Below are positions 1 to 8,947 of a DNA stretch of 64,000 nucleotides, piece after piece (the stretch's first letter is position 1; every line of letters starts with the position of its first letter). A program made the translations under genes and the position numbers. The stretch is from Pirellulaceae bacterium. Its GTDB lineage: Bacteria > Planctomycetota > Planctomycetia > Pirellulales > Pirellulaceae. Location of the stretch: contig JAHDXO010000015.1 in assembly GCA_023382975.1 (NCBI GenBank), positions 62,001 to 126,000 of the forward strand, read 5' to 3'. The notes under the pieces are model-generated. The model did no database searches. It had not been told where the DNA came from and was given only the letters and a program-made list of their open reading frames with translations.

Positions 1-1
1 G

Positions 2-1084
2 CCGAAGCAAGTGTTGGGCTTTGCCGACGTGACCGACGACGGCGCCGCCTCGTTCCGCGTGCCGCCCATGCAACCGCTGTACTTCATCGCCCTGGACGCC
101 CAAGGGCGAGCCGTCCAACGCATGAGAAGCTTCACGCACCTGATGCCGGGCGAGGTCCAGGGGTGTATCGGATGCCACGAGTCGCGTCAAGACGGCCCGC
201 GCCCCGTCTTGCCGACCTCTTTGGCTCGTCCACCGCAGGATCTGGTTCCGCCCGAGTGGGGCGTACGCGGTTTCTGTTATGCGACGCTCGTCCAGCCGAT
301 CCTCGACAAGCACTGCGTCGGTTGCCACAACCCCCGCCAATCCGACCTATTGGACTTGTCCGGAGACCGCACCGACTGTTTCAATGTGTCCTATGAAACG
401 CTGGCCGACGTGGGTCAGGGGCGGACCGGCAGCCCGTACGTCAACTGGATTCCCACCTACAACGGCCACGAATGGAACATCCAAGAGATCGCGCCGAAGA
501 AGTGGGGTTCGCATCCCAGCAGGCTGGCCGATCTGATCCTGGCCGGACATCCGGATCGGGACGGAAAGCCACGCGTCGATCTGAGGGAGGCGGAACGGCG
601 CAGGATTCTGATGTGGATCGATCTGAACGTGCCCTACTACGGTACGGCCGATACGGCACACCCCGACTTGCCGGGCTGCCGGCAGATCTATCCTGCCGAG
701 TTGACCGCGGTGATGAACGACGTCTTCGAGCGGCGCTGCATCGGCTGTCATGAATCTCAGCGGGAAACGATGGCGAAGAACTGGACGCCAAGAACGGCGC
801 GTTGGCGCGGTGATGCGCTGGGAGTGCGGATCGAGCGACCCGAGCTGAATGCCTTCCTGCTGGCTCCCTTGGCCGAAGACGCCGGCGGGACCGGACGATG
901 CAGCGCTGCCGTCTTCGCTTCCACCAGCGATGCCGATTACCAAAGCGTTCTCGATACGTTCCTGCCCGTTCACGCATTGATCCGCAAGACGCCCCGCATG
1001 GACATGCCCGGCGCCGTGCCGCACCCGATCTGCTTTGACTGCCGCCGCGCTGACGACGCCGAATTGGAATCGGCCATGAAATAA
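2..1084 (+). CDS. HzsA-like multi-haem cytochrome c protein, C-terminal part (5' end outside window)
   Basis: The frame is open to the left edge, so only the C-terminal ~360 residues are present. Counting from the GTG codon at 11, three c-type haem motifs are seen: CIGCH (52-56), CVGCH (102-106) and CIGCH (243-247). Between the second and third lies a segment of the type found in proteins related to the alpha subunit of hydrazine synthase, common in planctomycetes that do not perform anammox. A CFDC near the C-terminus lacks the following His and is not a haem site. The protein should be exported and carry covalently bound haem, probably in periplasmic electron transfer or redox chemistry. 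The substrate cannot be read from the sequence. The next gene is convergent. The family assignment is fairly secure; the function is inferred. Confidence 0.75.
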   Translation, partial: PKQVLGFADVTDDGAASFRVPPMQPLYFIALDAQGRAVQRMRSFTHLMPGEVQGCIGCHESRQDGPRPVLPTSLARPPQDLVPPEWGVRGFCYATLVQPILDKHCVGCHNPRQSDLLDLSGDRTDCFNVSYETLADVGQGRTGSPYVNWIPTYNGHEWNIQEIAPKKWGSHPSRLADLILAGHPDRDGKPRVDLREAERRRILMWIDLNVPYYGTADTAHPDLPGCRQIYPAELTAVMNDVFERRCIGCHESQRETMAKNWTPRTARWRGDALGVRIERPELNAFLLAPLAEDAGGTGRCSAAVFASTSDADYQSVLDTFLPVHALIRKTPRMDMPGAVPHPICFDCRRADDAELESAMK

Positions 1085-1089
1085 ATGGT

Positions 1090-1114
1090 AGGCCCCGCTC
1101 GGTTCGCGGGACCT
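1090..1114. terminator. Hairpin between convergent genes, possible terminator
   Basis: A 9-bp stem with one mismatch (aggccccgc pairing with gcgggacct) and a 7-nt loop lies just after the stop codon at 1084 and before the convergent gene ending at 1198. No long U-run follows, so it may be only a REP-like element or a weak bidirectional terminator. Confidence 0.35.
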
Positions 1115-1197
1115 TGGACGATGCACTTCCGCCGTGATCGGCGAGTGCGTCGAACCAATAGTGCGAAACGACTCCCGTTCCCTCTTTCCCCTGCCGG

Positions 1198-2472
1198 TCA
1201 GCCATTGGCCGTTTTGGTTCGATCGAACGAGGGGACGGGCAGTTGCTGGCCGTCGTTCAGGGCCGACTGGTGGGCGACGATGCCGGGGACGTTCATCGCC
1301 AACGCTTCGTAGAGATCGATCTCGGGCTCTCGGTCCTCCAACAGGGCGTTGACGAATTCGGCCGAGATGAAGACGGCCGAGCCGCCGTGTCCGGATGGAT
1401 GCCGCATCGGCTCCGGCAACATGTCGCTCTGCCAGTATTGCGGAACGGCCGCGGCTTCGGCGCTGCGTCCGCGGATGTTGATCACGTTGCCGTGGACGCC
1501 GTCGACCGCCATGTAGAACGTCGCTTCGTCTCCGAACCATTGTGCCCGCTCACCATGAGCCCGGCAGCGGCGGAATTCATTCATCCGGGCCATGTGCCCG
1601 CGGTCGGTCAGCATCAGCGAACTCTGGCTCCAGAACGGATTGCCGTACGCGTTGTCGGTGACGTAGGGGTGCTCGCGGAGTTCGGCACTGTTGCCGCGCC
1701 AGCCCACGCACGAGACCTTCACCACCCGCTCTCCGGTCACTCCGGTCAGGAAGCCGACCGAATGGGTCGGGTACAGCATCGGCGGATAGCCGAATCGCCA
1801 GGACCGCGTCCCGTCGGGATTGTGGGGCAGCCCGGTCTTGGTGGCCAGCAGTTCTTCGATTCGCTTCAAGTCGCCGCGGTCGTGGTAGTATTCGCCTTCG
1901 GTGTAGAACAGTTCGCCGAACACACCCTTCCGGTACAGGTTCCGCGCGAAGATGCACTCCTGCCGATACCAACTGGATTCGGCCAGCATGTAGCGCAGGC
2001 CGGTTCGCTCCTTGAGTTCCTTCAAGATGGCCGCCTCGTCCAGACTCACGCAGGCCGGTACGGCGGAAACAACGTGCCAGCCGCGGTCCATGCACATCTT
2101 GACGTGCCTGGCATGATCGGTCGCACCGGAGAAGACCGCGACGGCGTCGACGTCCTTGGCCTGCTGGATCATCTGTTCCAGCGAATCGTACACCGCGTCG
2201 CAGCGATAATGGCTCTTCAGCCGTTCGCGCCGCTGCGGGTAGAGGTCGGTCACGGCGGTGACCGTGCAATTGGGATGCTCGTGCCAATGGAACGAGGCGC
2301 CGAAGCCGCCGCCCACAACGCCCAGGCGGATGGTCTTGCCGGTCTCCTGCGGGTAGGCGCGGCCCGCGCGGGTCAGCAGGTCGCCGCCGGCGATCAGGGC
2401 CGCCGCGGCACCGGACACCTCGATGAATGAACGTCGCGACAAACGGGATGTATCGGGCTCGTGATGGGGCAT
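1198..2472 (-). CDS. Gfo/Idh/MocA family oxidoreductase with Tat signal
   Basis: The protein has 424 residues. The start at 2472 is chosen because it opens directly into a twin-arginine signal (SRRSF followed by an Ala/Gly-rich hydrophobic stretch). After it comes a Rossmann NAD(P)-binding segment with GVVGGGFG, then the C-terminal alpha/beta domain of the Gfo/Idh/MocA family. Where most members carry the EKP motif with the catalytic lysine, this protein reads SAVPA, so ordinary sugar dehydrogenase chemistry is doubtful. The substrate is unknown; planctomycetes have many exported paralogues linked to carbohydrate use. It lies 14 bp after the prephenate dehydrogenase gene and is probably transcribed with larC and tyrA, though no functional link is evident. 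Confidence 0.85.
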   Translation of the reverse strand: MPHHEPDTSRLSRRSFIEVSGAAAALIAGGDLLTRAGRAYPQETGKTIRLGVVGGGFGASFHWHEHPNCTVTAVTDLYPQRRERLKSHYRCDAVYDSLEQMIQQAKDVDAVAVFSGATDHARHVKMCMDRGWHVVSAVPACVSLDEAAILKELKERTGLRYMLAESSWYRQECIFARNLYRKGVFGELFYTEGEYYHDRGDLKRIEELLATKTGLPHNPDGTRSWRFGYPPMLYPTHSVGFLTGVTGERVVKVSCVGWRGNSAELREHPYVTDNAYGNPFWSQSSLMLTDRGHMARMNEFRRCRAHGERAQWFGDEATFYMAVDGVHGNVINIRGRSAEAAAVPQYWQSDMLPEPMRHPSGHGGSAVFISAEFVNALLEDREPEIDLYEALAMNVPGIVAHQSALNDGQQLPVPSFDRTKTANG

Positions 2473-2486
2473 GAAGGATCTCCCTG

Positions 2487-3362
2487 TCAGTCTGCGAGGA
2501 AGGAATGGCTGCCAGGTCGGTTTCCCAGGGCGTCGCGGGTTTGTTTGCCGGTTTGTAGGAGGTGTTCGAGTTGGTTGGCGTCTTGGGCGGCGAGGGCTTC
2601 GCGGGCGGCGGCTAGGATGGCGGCGAAGTGATCGAGTGCTTGCAGGACGTGGTCGCGGTTCTGCAGCAGGATCTGTTGCCAGAGGTCGGCATCGCCAGCG
2701 GCGACGCGGGTGGTGTCGCTCCAGCCAGCGCCGGCCAGGGCCAAGTGCTGGCGGGGGGTGGCAGCGGCCAGCGCCGAGGCGACCAAGTGCGGTGTGTGGC
2801 TGACCGCGGCGACGGCAGCGTCGTGAGCGTCTGGAGCCATGCGGACGACGCGCGAGCCCAGCGACTGCCAGAACGCTTCGACCCGCAGCACAAGTTCCTC
2901 CGGCGAGTCCTCGCGGGGCGTGACCACCGTGACTCGGTCGACGAACAGGTCGTCGCGGCCGTATTGCGCGCCGCTCTTTTCGCTGCCCGCCATCGGATGG
3001 CTGCCGACGAAACGGGCCACAAGCTCCGGCGGTTCGGCCAGTTCGCGGCAGATGACCTCCTTGGTGCTGCCCGCGTCGGTGATCAGAGCGCGCGCGGGAC
3101 TTGCCGCGGCGGCTTCCCTGACGTGCGAGACAATATGGCCCACCGGAGTGCAGACGACGATCAACTGGGCATCCGCCACGCCGTCGGCCAGCTCGGTGGA
3201 GATCTGCGTCACCGCGCCCATGTCGAGGGCCGTCTGCAATCGCTGCGCATTGCGGCCGATGCCGACGATCCGTTCGGCCAGTCCGCGTCGGCGCAGTGCC
3301 AGCCCGATCGACGCGCCGATCAATCCGACTCCGACAATGGCGACCGTGTCCCAGTCCTTCAT
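2487..3362 (-). CDS. tyrA: Prephenate dehydrogenase
   Basis: The protein has 291 residues and should oxidatively decarboxylate prephenate to 4-hydroxyphenylpyruvate in tyrosine biosynthesis in the cytoplasm. The N-terminus carries the NAD-binding fingerprint GVGLIG (11-16). The later GSHPMAGSEKSG block holds the family's substrate-binding His and Ser, and AVSHTPHLVA follows in the all-helical dehydrogenase domain. The length fits the monofunctional enzyme, with no ACT or chorismate mutase domain. The start at 3362 is chosen because it precedes the Rossmann strand and overlaps the larC stop as ATGA. The same frame runs 54 codons further upstream, but those codons lie within larC and look unlike a protein. 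Translational coupling to larC is likely. Confidence 0.92.
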   Translation of the reverse strand: MKDWDTVAIVGVGLIGASIGLALRRRGLAERIVGIGRNAQRLQTALDMGAVTQISTELADGVADAQLIVVCTPVGHIVSHVREAAAASPARALITDAGSTKEVICRELAEPPELVARFVGSHPMAGSEKSGAQYGRDDLFVDRVTVVTPREDSPEELVLRVEAFWQSLGSRVVRMAPDAHDAAVAAVSHTPHLVASALAAATPRQHLALAGAGWSDTTRVAAGDADLWQQILLQNRDHVLQALDHFAAILAAAREALAAQDANQLEHLLQTGKQTRDALGNRPGSHSFLAD

Positions 3363-4537
3363 CGCTCCCGGGCTCCGCTCTCTGCGTACGCGCGATGCGC
3401 GGCCTCGTAGACTTCCTGCAACGGCACTTGATTCGCGGCCGCCACGGCGCGGCAGGATTCGTACTCGGGCGAGAACCGCTCGCGGTCGCCGATACGAGCC
3501 AGTTTGCCATCGATCGCTCCCCACGGCGTGTCGACCGCTGCGGCGCGCCGCGGCAGCTTGTGGCGGCCCACGGGCCAGCGACGGACGCCCAGGGTCGTGG
3601 TCTCGCGGAAGAGGATTTGCTCGAGCGGCCCGGTGTGTTCGGCTTGGCAGATGACGCTGAGCATCACGGCCGGACGGTTTTTCTTCATCTGGATCGCCGT
3701 GGTGTAAACGTCCAACGCGCCGGCCTCCAGCAGCAACTGCATCGTATGGCCGATCACTTCGCCGCTCAAGTCGTCCAAATTGGTTTCGAGCATCCAGATC
3801 TGGTCGGATTCGATCGCCGGATCGTCCTGGCCGACCAGCAGACGGACGAGATTCGCTTGGCTTTCAAAGTCTCGGCTGCCAGCACCGTAGCCGATCCGGT
3901 CGATGCGCATCGGCGGCAGTGGGCCGAAGGCGTCGGCCAGCGTGGTCACGATCGCCGCCCCGGTCGGCGTGGTCAGCTCGGTCTCGATCGTCGACGGGGC
4001 CAAGGGCACGCCTTGCAGCAATTCGGCGGTGGCCGGCGCCGGGACGCTGACCAGGCCGTGCGCGATTCTGATCGTGCCGGACCCGGTGGGGATCGGCGAG
4101 CAATGGATGCGGTCGGCGCCCAGCAGGTCGACGCCGATGGCGCTGCCGACAATGTCGGCGATCGAGTCGACCGCCCCGACCTCGTGAAAGTGGACCTTCT
4201 GCACCGTGGTGCCGTGGACTTTCGCCTCGGCCTCGGCCAACCGCTGGAAGATCCGCGTTGCCAAGTCCTTCTGGCGCTCGGTCAGATGGCTGCCGTCGAT
4301 CATCTTCGTGATGTGGTGCAGATGGCGGTGAGCGTGCTCGGGCTCGTGCTCGACATCCACCTTGGTGGCGCGAAAGCCTCGTCGTTTCACCTCGTGCGCC
4401 ACCAACCGGCAATTGGCCAACCCCAGCGAAGCGATTCCGGCCTGGATCGCATCCAACTCGACTCCCGCATCGACCAACGCGCCCAACATCATGTCGCCGC
4501 TGATGCCGCTGAAGCAATCCAGATAGACGGTCTTCAT
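3359..4537 (-). CDS. larC: Nickel pincer cofactor biosynthesis protein LarC
   Basis: The protein has 392 residues, normal for LarC, the CTP-dependent nickel insertase (cyclometallase) that finishes the nickel-pincer nucleotide cofactor used by lactate racemase and other LarA-family enzymes. The N-terminal DCFSGISGDMMLGAL, the His-rich stretch EHEPEHAHRHLHH, the KVHFHEVGAVDSIADIVG block and TELTTPTGAAI are all characteristic. The gene is a single uninterrupted frame without the LarC1/LarC2 frameshift arrangement of some lactobacilli. It overlaps tyrA by 4 bp. No larA, larB or larE is present in the window, so the rest of the pathway must lie elsewhere. Confidence 0.95.
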   Translation of the reverse strand: MKTVYLDCFSGISGDMMLGALVDAGVELDAIQAGIASLGLANCRLVAHEVKRRGFRATKVDVEHEPEHAHRHLHHITKMIDGSHLTERQKDLATRIFQRLAEAEAKVHGTTVQKVHFHEVGAVDSIADIVGSAIGVDLLGADRIHCSPIPTGSGTIRIAHGLVSVPAPATAELLQGVPLAPSTIETELTTPTGAAIVTTLADAFGPLPPMRIDRIGYGAGSRDFESQANLVRLLVGQDDPAIESDQIWMLETNLDDLSGEVIGHTMQLLLEAGALDVYTTAIQMKKNRPAVMLSVICQAEHTGPLEQILFRETTTLGVRRWPVGRHKLPRRAAAVDTPWGAIDGKLARIGDRERFSPEYESCRAVAAANQVPLQEVYEAAHRAYAESGARER

Positions 4538-4642
4538 TCTGCGCGACCTTTCGTTCGAGATTCGGTTGACGGACTTGCATGGCCCGGATACGGTCGCATG
4601 GACCGCGATCCAGGTCGAATCTTGTTCGGTGCTAAGTCTATC

Positions 4643-5035
4643 GGCTCGCCGGTGCTTTCGCTAGTTAGCCTTCCGGAGTCCCTGGTTCTTGACTGGGTCC
4701 GTGCTCACGGTCTCGGTGCGGCGCGTGCTATCGCGCCGCATCTGCCGAAGCCCCGCTTGGATGAGTCGGGTACACCGGTCGTCCCGCGTTTGACCGACGC
4801 GGTGCTGAGCGAATTCGACGACGACCAAGTGCTAGCAAGGTTCCGCGAAGGTAGCCGAACGGAATGTTGGACTGGTGATGCTTCAGAGCGATTCCGGCGA
4901 CAGGCCGAAGACGCGCGGTGTTTCCTCGGCAATTCCAACCGCCGGATTCGTCAATGGGCCAAACAAGAAGTTGCCTACCGCGAGCAGATGGCCGTGCTTG
5001 AAGAACAGGAAGAGGCCGAACCATGGCTGCGCTGA
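4643..5035 (+). pseudogene. C-terminal remnant of a helical planctomycete protein
   Basis: About 130 codons read like the C-terminus of a real protein: PESLVLDWVRAHG, then a DESGTPVVPRLTD segment, FDDDQVLARFREG, an RRFRRQAEDA-like stretch and a final basic/acidic helix RIRQWAKQEVAYREQ, ending at TGA 5033-5035. From memory this resembles the tail of a family of large HEAT-like or helical bacterial proteins, but I cannot name it. No N-terminal part, start codon or ribosome binding site fits. Upstream the frame runs antisense through larC. It is probably a decayed gene fragment left by a rearrangement; chance similarity is the alternative. Confidence 0.45.
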
Positions 5036-5218
5036 CTCGGATACGGTCAGGCTCTCCAGTTTGATGCCGGATCACTGCCTATGCACTCGTTCGAATTTGT
5101 CGTGCACATTGGCAAGTCGCGTCTGCTGGGGTTTGCCGGCGAAGACCAAGGGCAAACGTCGACGGGCGGTGCTGATTGAAGGCCACGGATGGCGTGGGAA
5201 GACCGCGGATCTCGGTTG

Positions 5219-6409
5219 TCACTGGGCGTGGGGCGTGGTATGTACCGTCGCTCGCCGACGGGGGCGGCGGCGGAGGGCGACGACGCAGAATTCCTGTCGG
5301 TTGAAGGCCAGTTGGCGGGCCTTGACCAGCGGGTAGCCCCAGTTGCGGATGCGGTCGAGGTACTCAGGGATCTGATCGGCCAGATGCCACTGGATCAGCT
5401 TCAGCGTCAACAAGATGCCCTGCACGTTGACTTGCCGGTGGGTGACGATGTGCTCGACCGTGTCCAGCGTGTGCTTCGGCGCGACGTTCGAATCGGCCAT
5501 CAGCCACTTGACGTGCCGGAATTCGCGGCGTTTCAGATCGGCGCCGCGCGCCTTGATGTGGGTGAAGTTTGGATGCTCCAGCACGGTCGGAGCCATATCG
5601 GCCGGATCGATGCCGGTGACGATCAGGCCGCGGTCGAGCAGCGCCTGACACGATCCGCCGGGCGAACTGCCGAGCTCCACGCAATGGTCACCCGCGGCAA
5701 CCGGCAGGCGCGACCACAGTAGAGCTTCAGTGATCTTCAAATAGGCCCGTGAGACCGCATCGTCCGGCATGTCGATCTTCGGCGTTCCGCCGGGCCAGCG
5801 CGACGGCATGGCAGCCGCCTGATGTTCGCCGATCCACCATTCGTTGGGCTCGACCATAACGCAATCGAGAATCCGCTGTCCGGGCCGAGCCACCAGATTG
5901 ACAGGGAACACTCGGGACGGCGATTCCGCGACTGGAATTGCGGTCGGGGGAAGGGCGTCGTGCGCCGGCGTTCTGCAATCGGCTTCGTCTTCGGCATCCC
6001 CGCCCGTTCCGTTCCTGGCAGGCCGGCGAGCGGCGATGATCCGTCCCACCGCGGACGCCAGCGGCGAGATGCCCGGCTCGAAGCTGTGATCGCCGGGCAT
6101 CGCAGGATCGCGCTGCCAAACGTGGAGATGATCGAAGTGTCGTTCGCCGGCGATCTGCCACACGCGATCGGCCAAAGCTTCGGCATGCTCTCCGGCGACT
6201 TTGCCCAACGAGAAACCGCACGTCCGAGCGAACACGGAAGCCAAATCGACGTCACGGTTCAAGCCGTGCCCTGGCGGCAGCTTGAACGTCACGAACCCAG
6301 GGCGTGAAAAGGCCAGCCGGATTTCGGGCCAGCGGCGCGACAATTCGTCTTTCAGCGCGGACTCCGCGCCGACTTGGCAAACCACGAAAAGAAATTCGCC
6401 GTCGCTCAT
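5219..6409 (-). CDS. RlmM-like / FtsJ-type rRNA 2'-O-methyltransferase
   Basis: The protein has 396 residues. An N-terminal THUMP-like region (about 1-110) is followed by an FtsJ-type Rossmann methyltransferase. SAM-binding motif I is ELGSSPGG (245-252), with the probable catalytic Lys of SRAYLK at 225, an MAD after strand 4 and TLKL near the end, which gives the K-D-K arrangement of ribose 2'-O-methylases. The layout matches E. coli RlmM, which methylates C2498 of 23S rRNA, though sequence divergence leaves the exact target open. The start at 6409 (MSDGEF) overlaps the recJ stop as ATGA, so it is probably translated from the recJ message. A region of about 45 variable residues near 130-175 is rich in charged residues and Pro. 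Confidence 0.8.
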   Translation of the reverse strand: MSDGEFLFVVCQVGAESALKDELSRRWPEIRLAFSRPGFVTFKLPPGHGLNRDVDLASVFARTCGFSLGKVAGEHAEALADRVWQIAGERHFDHLHVWQRDPAMPGDHSFEPGISPLASAVGRIIAARRPARNGTGGDAEDEADCRTPAHDALPPTAIPVAESPSRVFPVNLVARPGQRILDCVMVEPNEWWIGEHQAAAMPSRWPGGTPKIDMPDDAVSRAYLKITEALLWSRLPVAAGDHCVELGSSPGGSCQALLDRGLIVTGIDPADMAPTVLEHPNFTHIKARGADLKRREFRHVKWLMADSNVAPKHTLDTVEHIVTHRQVNVQGILLTLKLIQWHLADQIPEYLDRIRNWGYPLVKARQLAFNRQEFCVVALRRRPRRRATVHTTPHAQ

Positions 6410-8169
6410 CGTGATCCGGCCAATGGTACGTGACTTGGACGCCAATCTACCAAATGCATTTCCACACTGCGTCGGCCACGATAATCGTTGATGACCGGCC
6501 TGAAGGCGATATCAAGATCTCCGTCCACCTGCGAGATCTCGTCGGCAGCTTCACCCAGTCCGAAGGCCACCGCTCTCAGGCTAACCCCGTACTGCTTGAG
6601 CTTCAGTGAAAGATGACGCTCGCCGTTGCCGATTCGCCGCGGCGGCTCGGACAGACTGACACCCGTCGCGCATAACACGGGTCGCGGATTGCCCTCGCCA
6701 AACGGCGCCAGTTGCTCGATCTCCTGCATCGTCCGCAGCGTCAACTGGCTGAACGGCGCTTCCGCATCGATCGAGATCTCGGCGACTCGGTCGCGAGCCG
6801 AAATCTCGCTGGCAGCGTACTCGCAGAATTCTGCCCGGAACGCTTCCAGCCGGGAACGATCCAGCTTCAACCCGGCCGCCTGCTGGTGGCCGCCGTACGA
6901 GATCAGCGTACCGCCGCACGCCGACAACGCGCGATGAAGATTCAAACCCGCCGCCGAACGGCAGGATCCGATGCCCGGTTTCACGCCGGCGTTGTCCCAG
7001 GAGATAACAATGACCGGCCGGTTGTACTTTTCGGCCAAGCGACCGGCGACGATCCCAATCACGCCCGGATGCCAGCCGACGCCGTCCAAAACCAGAGCCG
7101 GATCGTTTTCCGGATCGAATTGCTCTTTGGCCTGCTTGCTCGCTGCCTGGAGTACACCGCGTTCCAGGCTGTCGCGACTTTGATTCAATTGATGGATGTA
7201 CTCGGCCAAGCTGGAGGCGCGCTCGGGAGAGTCGGTCGTGATCAACTCGACGCCCAATTGAGCCTGCCCCAGCCGACCGGCGGCATTCAACCTGGGTCCC
7301 AGGACAAACGCCACGTCCTCGCCGCCCAACTCCGGCTTCTGATCCAAACCGGTCACCCGCATCAGCGCGGCCAACCCGGGAACGGGCCGGTCGCGGAGAC
7401 TAAGCAAGCCGTGACGGACCAGGATTCGGTTCTCGTCCACCAACGGCACAACGTCCGCAACCGTGCCGATCGCCGCCAGACCAACCGCAGCCAACAGGAA
7501 TTCGCGCATTGCCGGACTGACCCGCTTGGCCTGACTGGCCCGCTGGCAAAGTGCCCAAGCCAACTTGAATGCTACTCCAGCGCCGCAGAGTCCCGCGAAC
7601 GGATAATCGCTGCCCGGCAACTGCGGATGCACCAAGCCGGCCGCTTCAGGCAATTGGTCGCCCATCTGATGGTGATCGGTCACGATCAGTTCCAAGCCTG
7701 CCTCGCGAGCGGTCACCGCCTGGGCCACGCTGGCAATCCCGCAGTCGACGGAAATCACCAGCGACGCGCCCCGCTGAGCCAGTTGGCGCAGCGCGTCGTC
7801 GTGCAAGCCGTAGCCTTCCTCCAGGCGATTGGGTACATAGTAGCCCGCGTCCGCCCCGAGCAACTTCAAGCAGCGATACAGCAAGCCGGTTCCCGTGATC
7901 CCGTCTGCGTCGTAATCGCCGTACACAACGATCCGACGTTGCTGAGCGACCGCCTGGTGGATGAGGTCAGCGGCCTGGGACAGTCCCGGAAGTTCTTCCG
8001 GGTCGCGAAGCCCCGTAAGCTTGGCGTCCAGAAAGGCCCTCGCTTCGCTTGGTTGCGTCACGCCCCGGCAAACAAGCAACTGAGCCACTACCGGCGAAAG
8101 ACCAGCCTGCCGCTCGAGCAGTTGGATTCGGCCTGCGTCGTGCGGGTGGATGCGCCAGTGTTTGCCCAT
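6406..8169 (-). CDS. recJ: Single-stranded-DNA-specific exonuclease RecJ
   Basis: The protein has 587 residues, the usual length for RecJ, the 5'-3' single-strand exonuclease of RecF-pathway recombination and mismatch repair. The DHH phosphoesterase motifs are present: DYDAD (85-89), VDCGI (141-145) and DHH (165-167). They are followed by the DHHA1 domain with SYGGHQQAAGLKL, which holds the GGH signature, and an OB-fold-like C-terminus containing PFGEGNPRPV. The start at 8169 (MGKHW) is preferred over an earlier in-frame codon at 8202 because it begins the conserved region. The downstream RlmM-like gene overlaps it by 4 bp, and the L33 gene lies 175 bp upstream on the same strand. Confidence 0.95.
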   Translation of the reverse strand: MGKHWRIHPHDAGRIQLLERQAGLSPVVAQLLVCRGVTQPSEARAFLDAKLTGLRDPEELPGLSQAADLIHQAVAQQRRIVVYGDYDADGITGTGLLYRCLKLLGADAGYYVPNRLEEGYGLHDDALRQLAQRGASLVISVDCGIASVAQAVTAREAGLELIVTDHHQMGDQLPEAAGLVHPQLPGSDYPFAGLCGAGVAFKLAWALCQRASQAKRVSPAMREFLLAAVGLAAIGTVADVVPLVDENRILVRHGLLSLRDRPVPGLAALMRVTGLDQKPELGGEDVAFVLGPRLNAAGRLGQAQLGVELITTDSPERASSLAEYIHQLNQSRDSLERGVLQAASKQAKEQFDPENDPALVLDGVGWHPGVIGIVAGRLAEKYNRPVIVISWDNAGVKPGIGSCRSAAGLNLHRALSACGGTLISYGGHQQAAGLKLDRSRLEAFRAEFCEYAASEISARDRVAEISIDAEAPFSQLTLRTMQEIEQLAPFGEGNPRPVLCATGVSLSEPPRRIGNGERHLSLKLKQYGVSLRAVAFGLGEAADEISQVDGDLDIAFRPVINDYRGRRSVEMHLVDWRPSHVPLAGSR

Positions 8170-8344
8170 CCTAGGTTGACTCCGAACCGCGAACGAATAC
8201 ACCTAGCGGGTAACGCGACGAGAGGACGCCCCTCGCTGTTAGGTTCCGATCAGAGTGGCACACGGTTGCCCCGGACGCGACCGATCGTCCCACGCCTCCG
8301 GGGACCGACGGTGCGATTCCCCCGCTTCTGGATTGTCGTGGGCA

Positions 8345-8509
8345 TTATTTCTTTTTCTCGACGTGGACCGTATGCCGCCGCAAACGCGGACTGTACTTCT
8401 TCAGCTTCAGTTTTTCGCCGCCAGGTTTGCGGCGCAGGCTGTAGTTGTAATCCCCCGTCTCTTCACAGACCAGGAAAACCACTTCGGCTTTCTTCTTCGA
8501 CTTGGCCAT
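8345..8509 (-). CDS. rpmG: 50S ribosomal protein L33
   Basis: A 54-residue ORF read on the minus strand begins [19 protein letters not shown] and continues with a [11 protein letters not shown] segment and [22 protein letters not shown]. The length, the basic composition and the [10 protein letters not shown] block are those of bacterial L33, a large-subunit protein near the E site. Only one Cys is present, so this looks like the form without the zinc-binding CxxC pairs. It stands alone and is not next to secE/nusG. It ends with TAA, and recJ follows on the same strand. Confidence 0.93.
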   Translation of the reverse strand: MAKSKKKAEVVFLVCEETGDYNYSLRRKPGGEKLKLKKYSPRLRRHTVHVEKKK

Positions 8510-8947
8510 CGGATTTCACACTCCACGACGCTATCTTTGTTGGTTGCTGGAATCGCTGCAATCGGCCAAGTATAGCGAAATTCCAGCTCAACGCCACCGT
8601 GGTCCGCAGGAAAACGGTTGGCAAGGCGTGAACCCAGACGGTCTGTCGCCCTGGAGTCCATCACCCCCGAGTTGGCCAGATTTCGCAAAAAACCACACTG
8701 AGAGACAGAAGGGCTCCCTTAAATGAACGATTTTCTTGTCGGTGAAGCGTAGCGATTTTGAACGAACGAGCAGGAACGGCCAACGAAGCCAATGCCGTCG
8801 CTCCGATGCGCCCGCTGGAATAAGTCGCCTTGGCTTGGTCGAATAGCAGCGCGCCGCATAATCTTGATTTCTAGACTGTATCGGCTAAGTTAGCTGGTTA
8901 GAGGCGGCGGATTCTTCGTTCGATGACCGTTTTTTGAGAACAGAACC
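8510..8947. other. 438-bp divergent intergenic region
   Basis: This lies between the minus-strand L33 gene and the plus-strand toroid protein. I see no convincing ORF, tRNA or other RNA gene. It must hold the promoters for both directions, but I cannot place -35/-10 boxes with confidence. The sequence just before 8948 (gagaacagaacc) is only a weak ribosome binding site. Confidence 0.4.

Noticed and set aside
8170..8344. Possible structured RNA between recJ and L33, where ACCTAG and TTAGGT-like segments could pair.
   Set aside because: Pairing is imperfect and no known RNA family fits.
6712..8631. A 639-codon plus-strand frame over recJ and L33.
   Set aside because: recJ and L33 are certain from motifs on the other strand; this frame has no domain and is a shadow.
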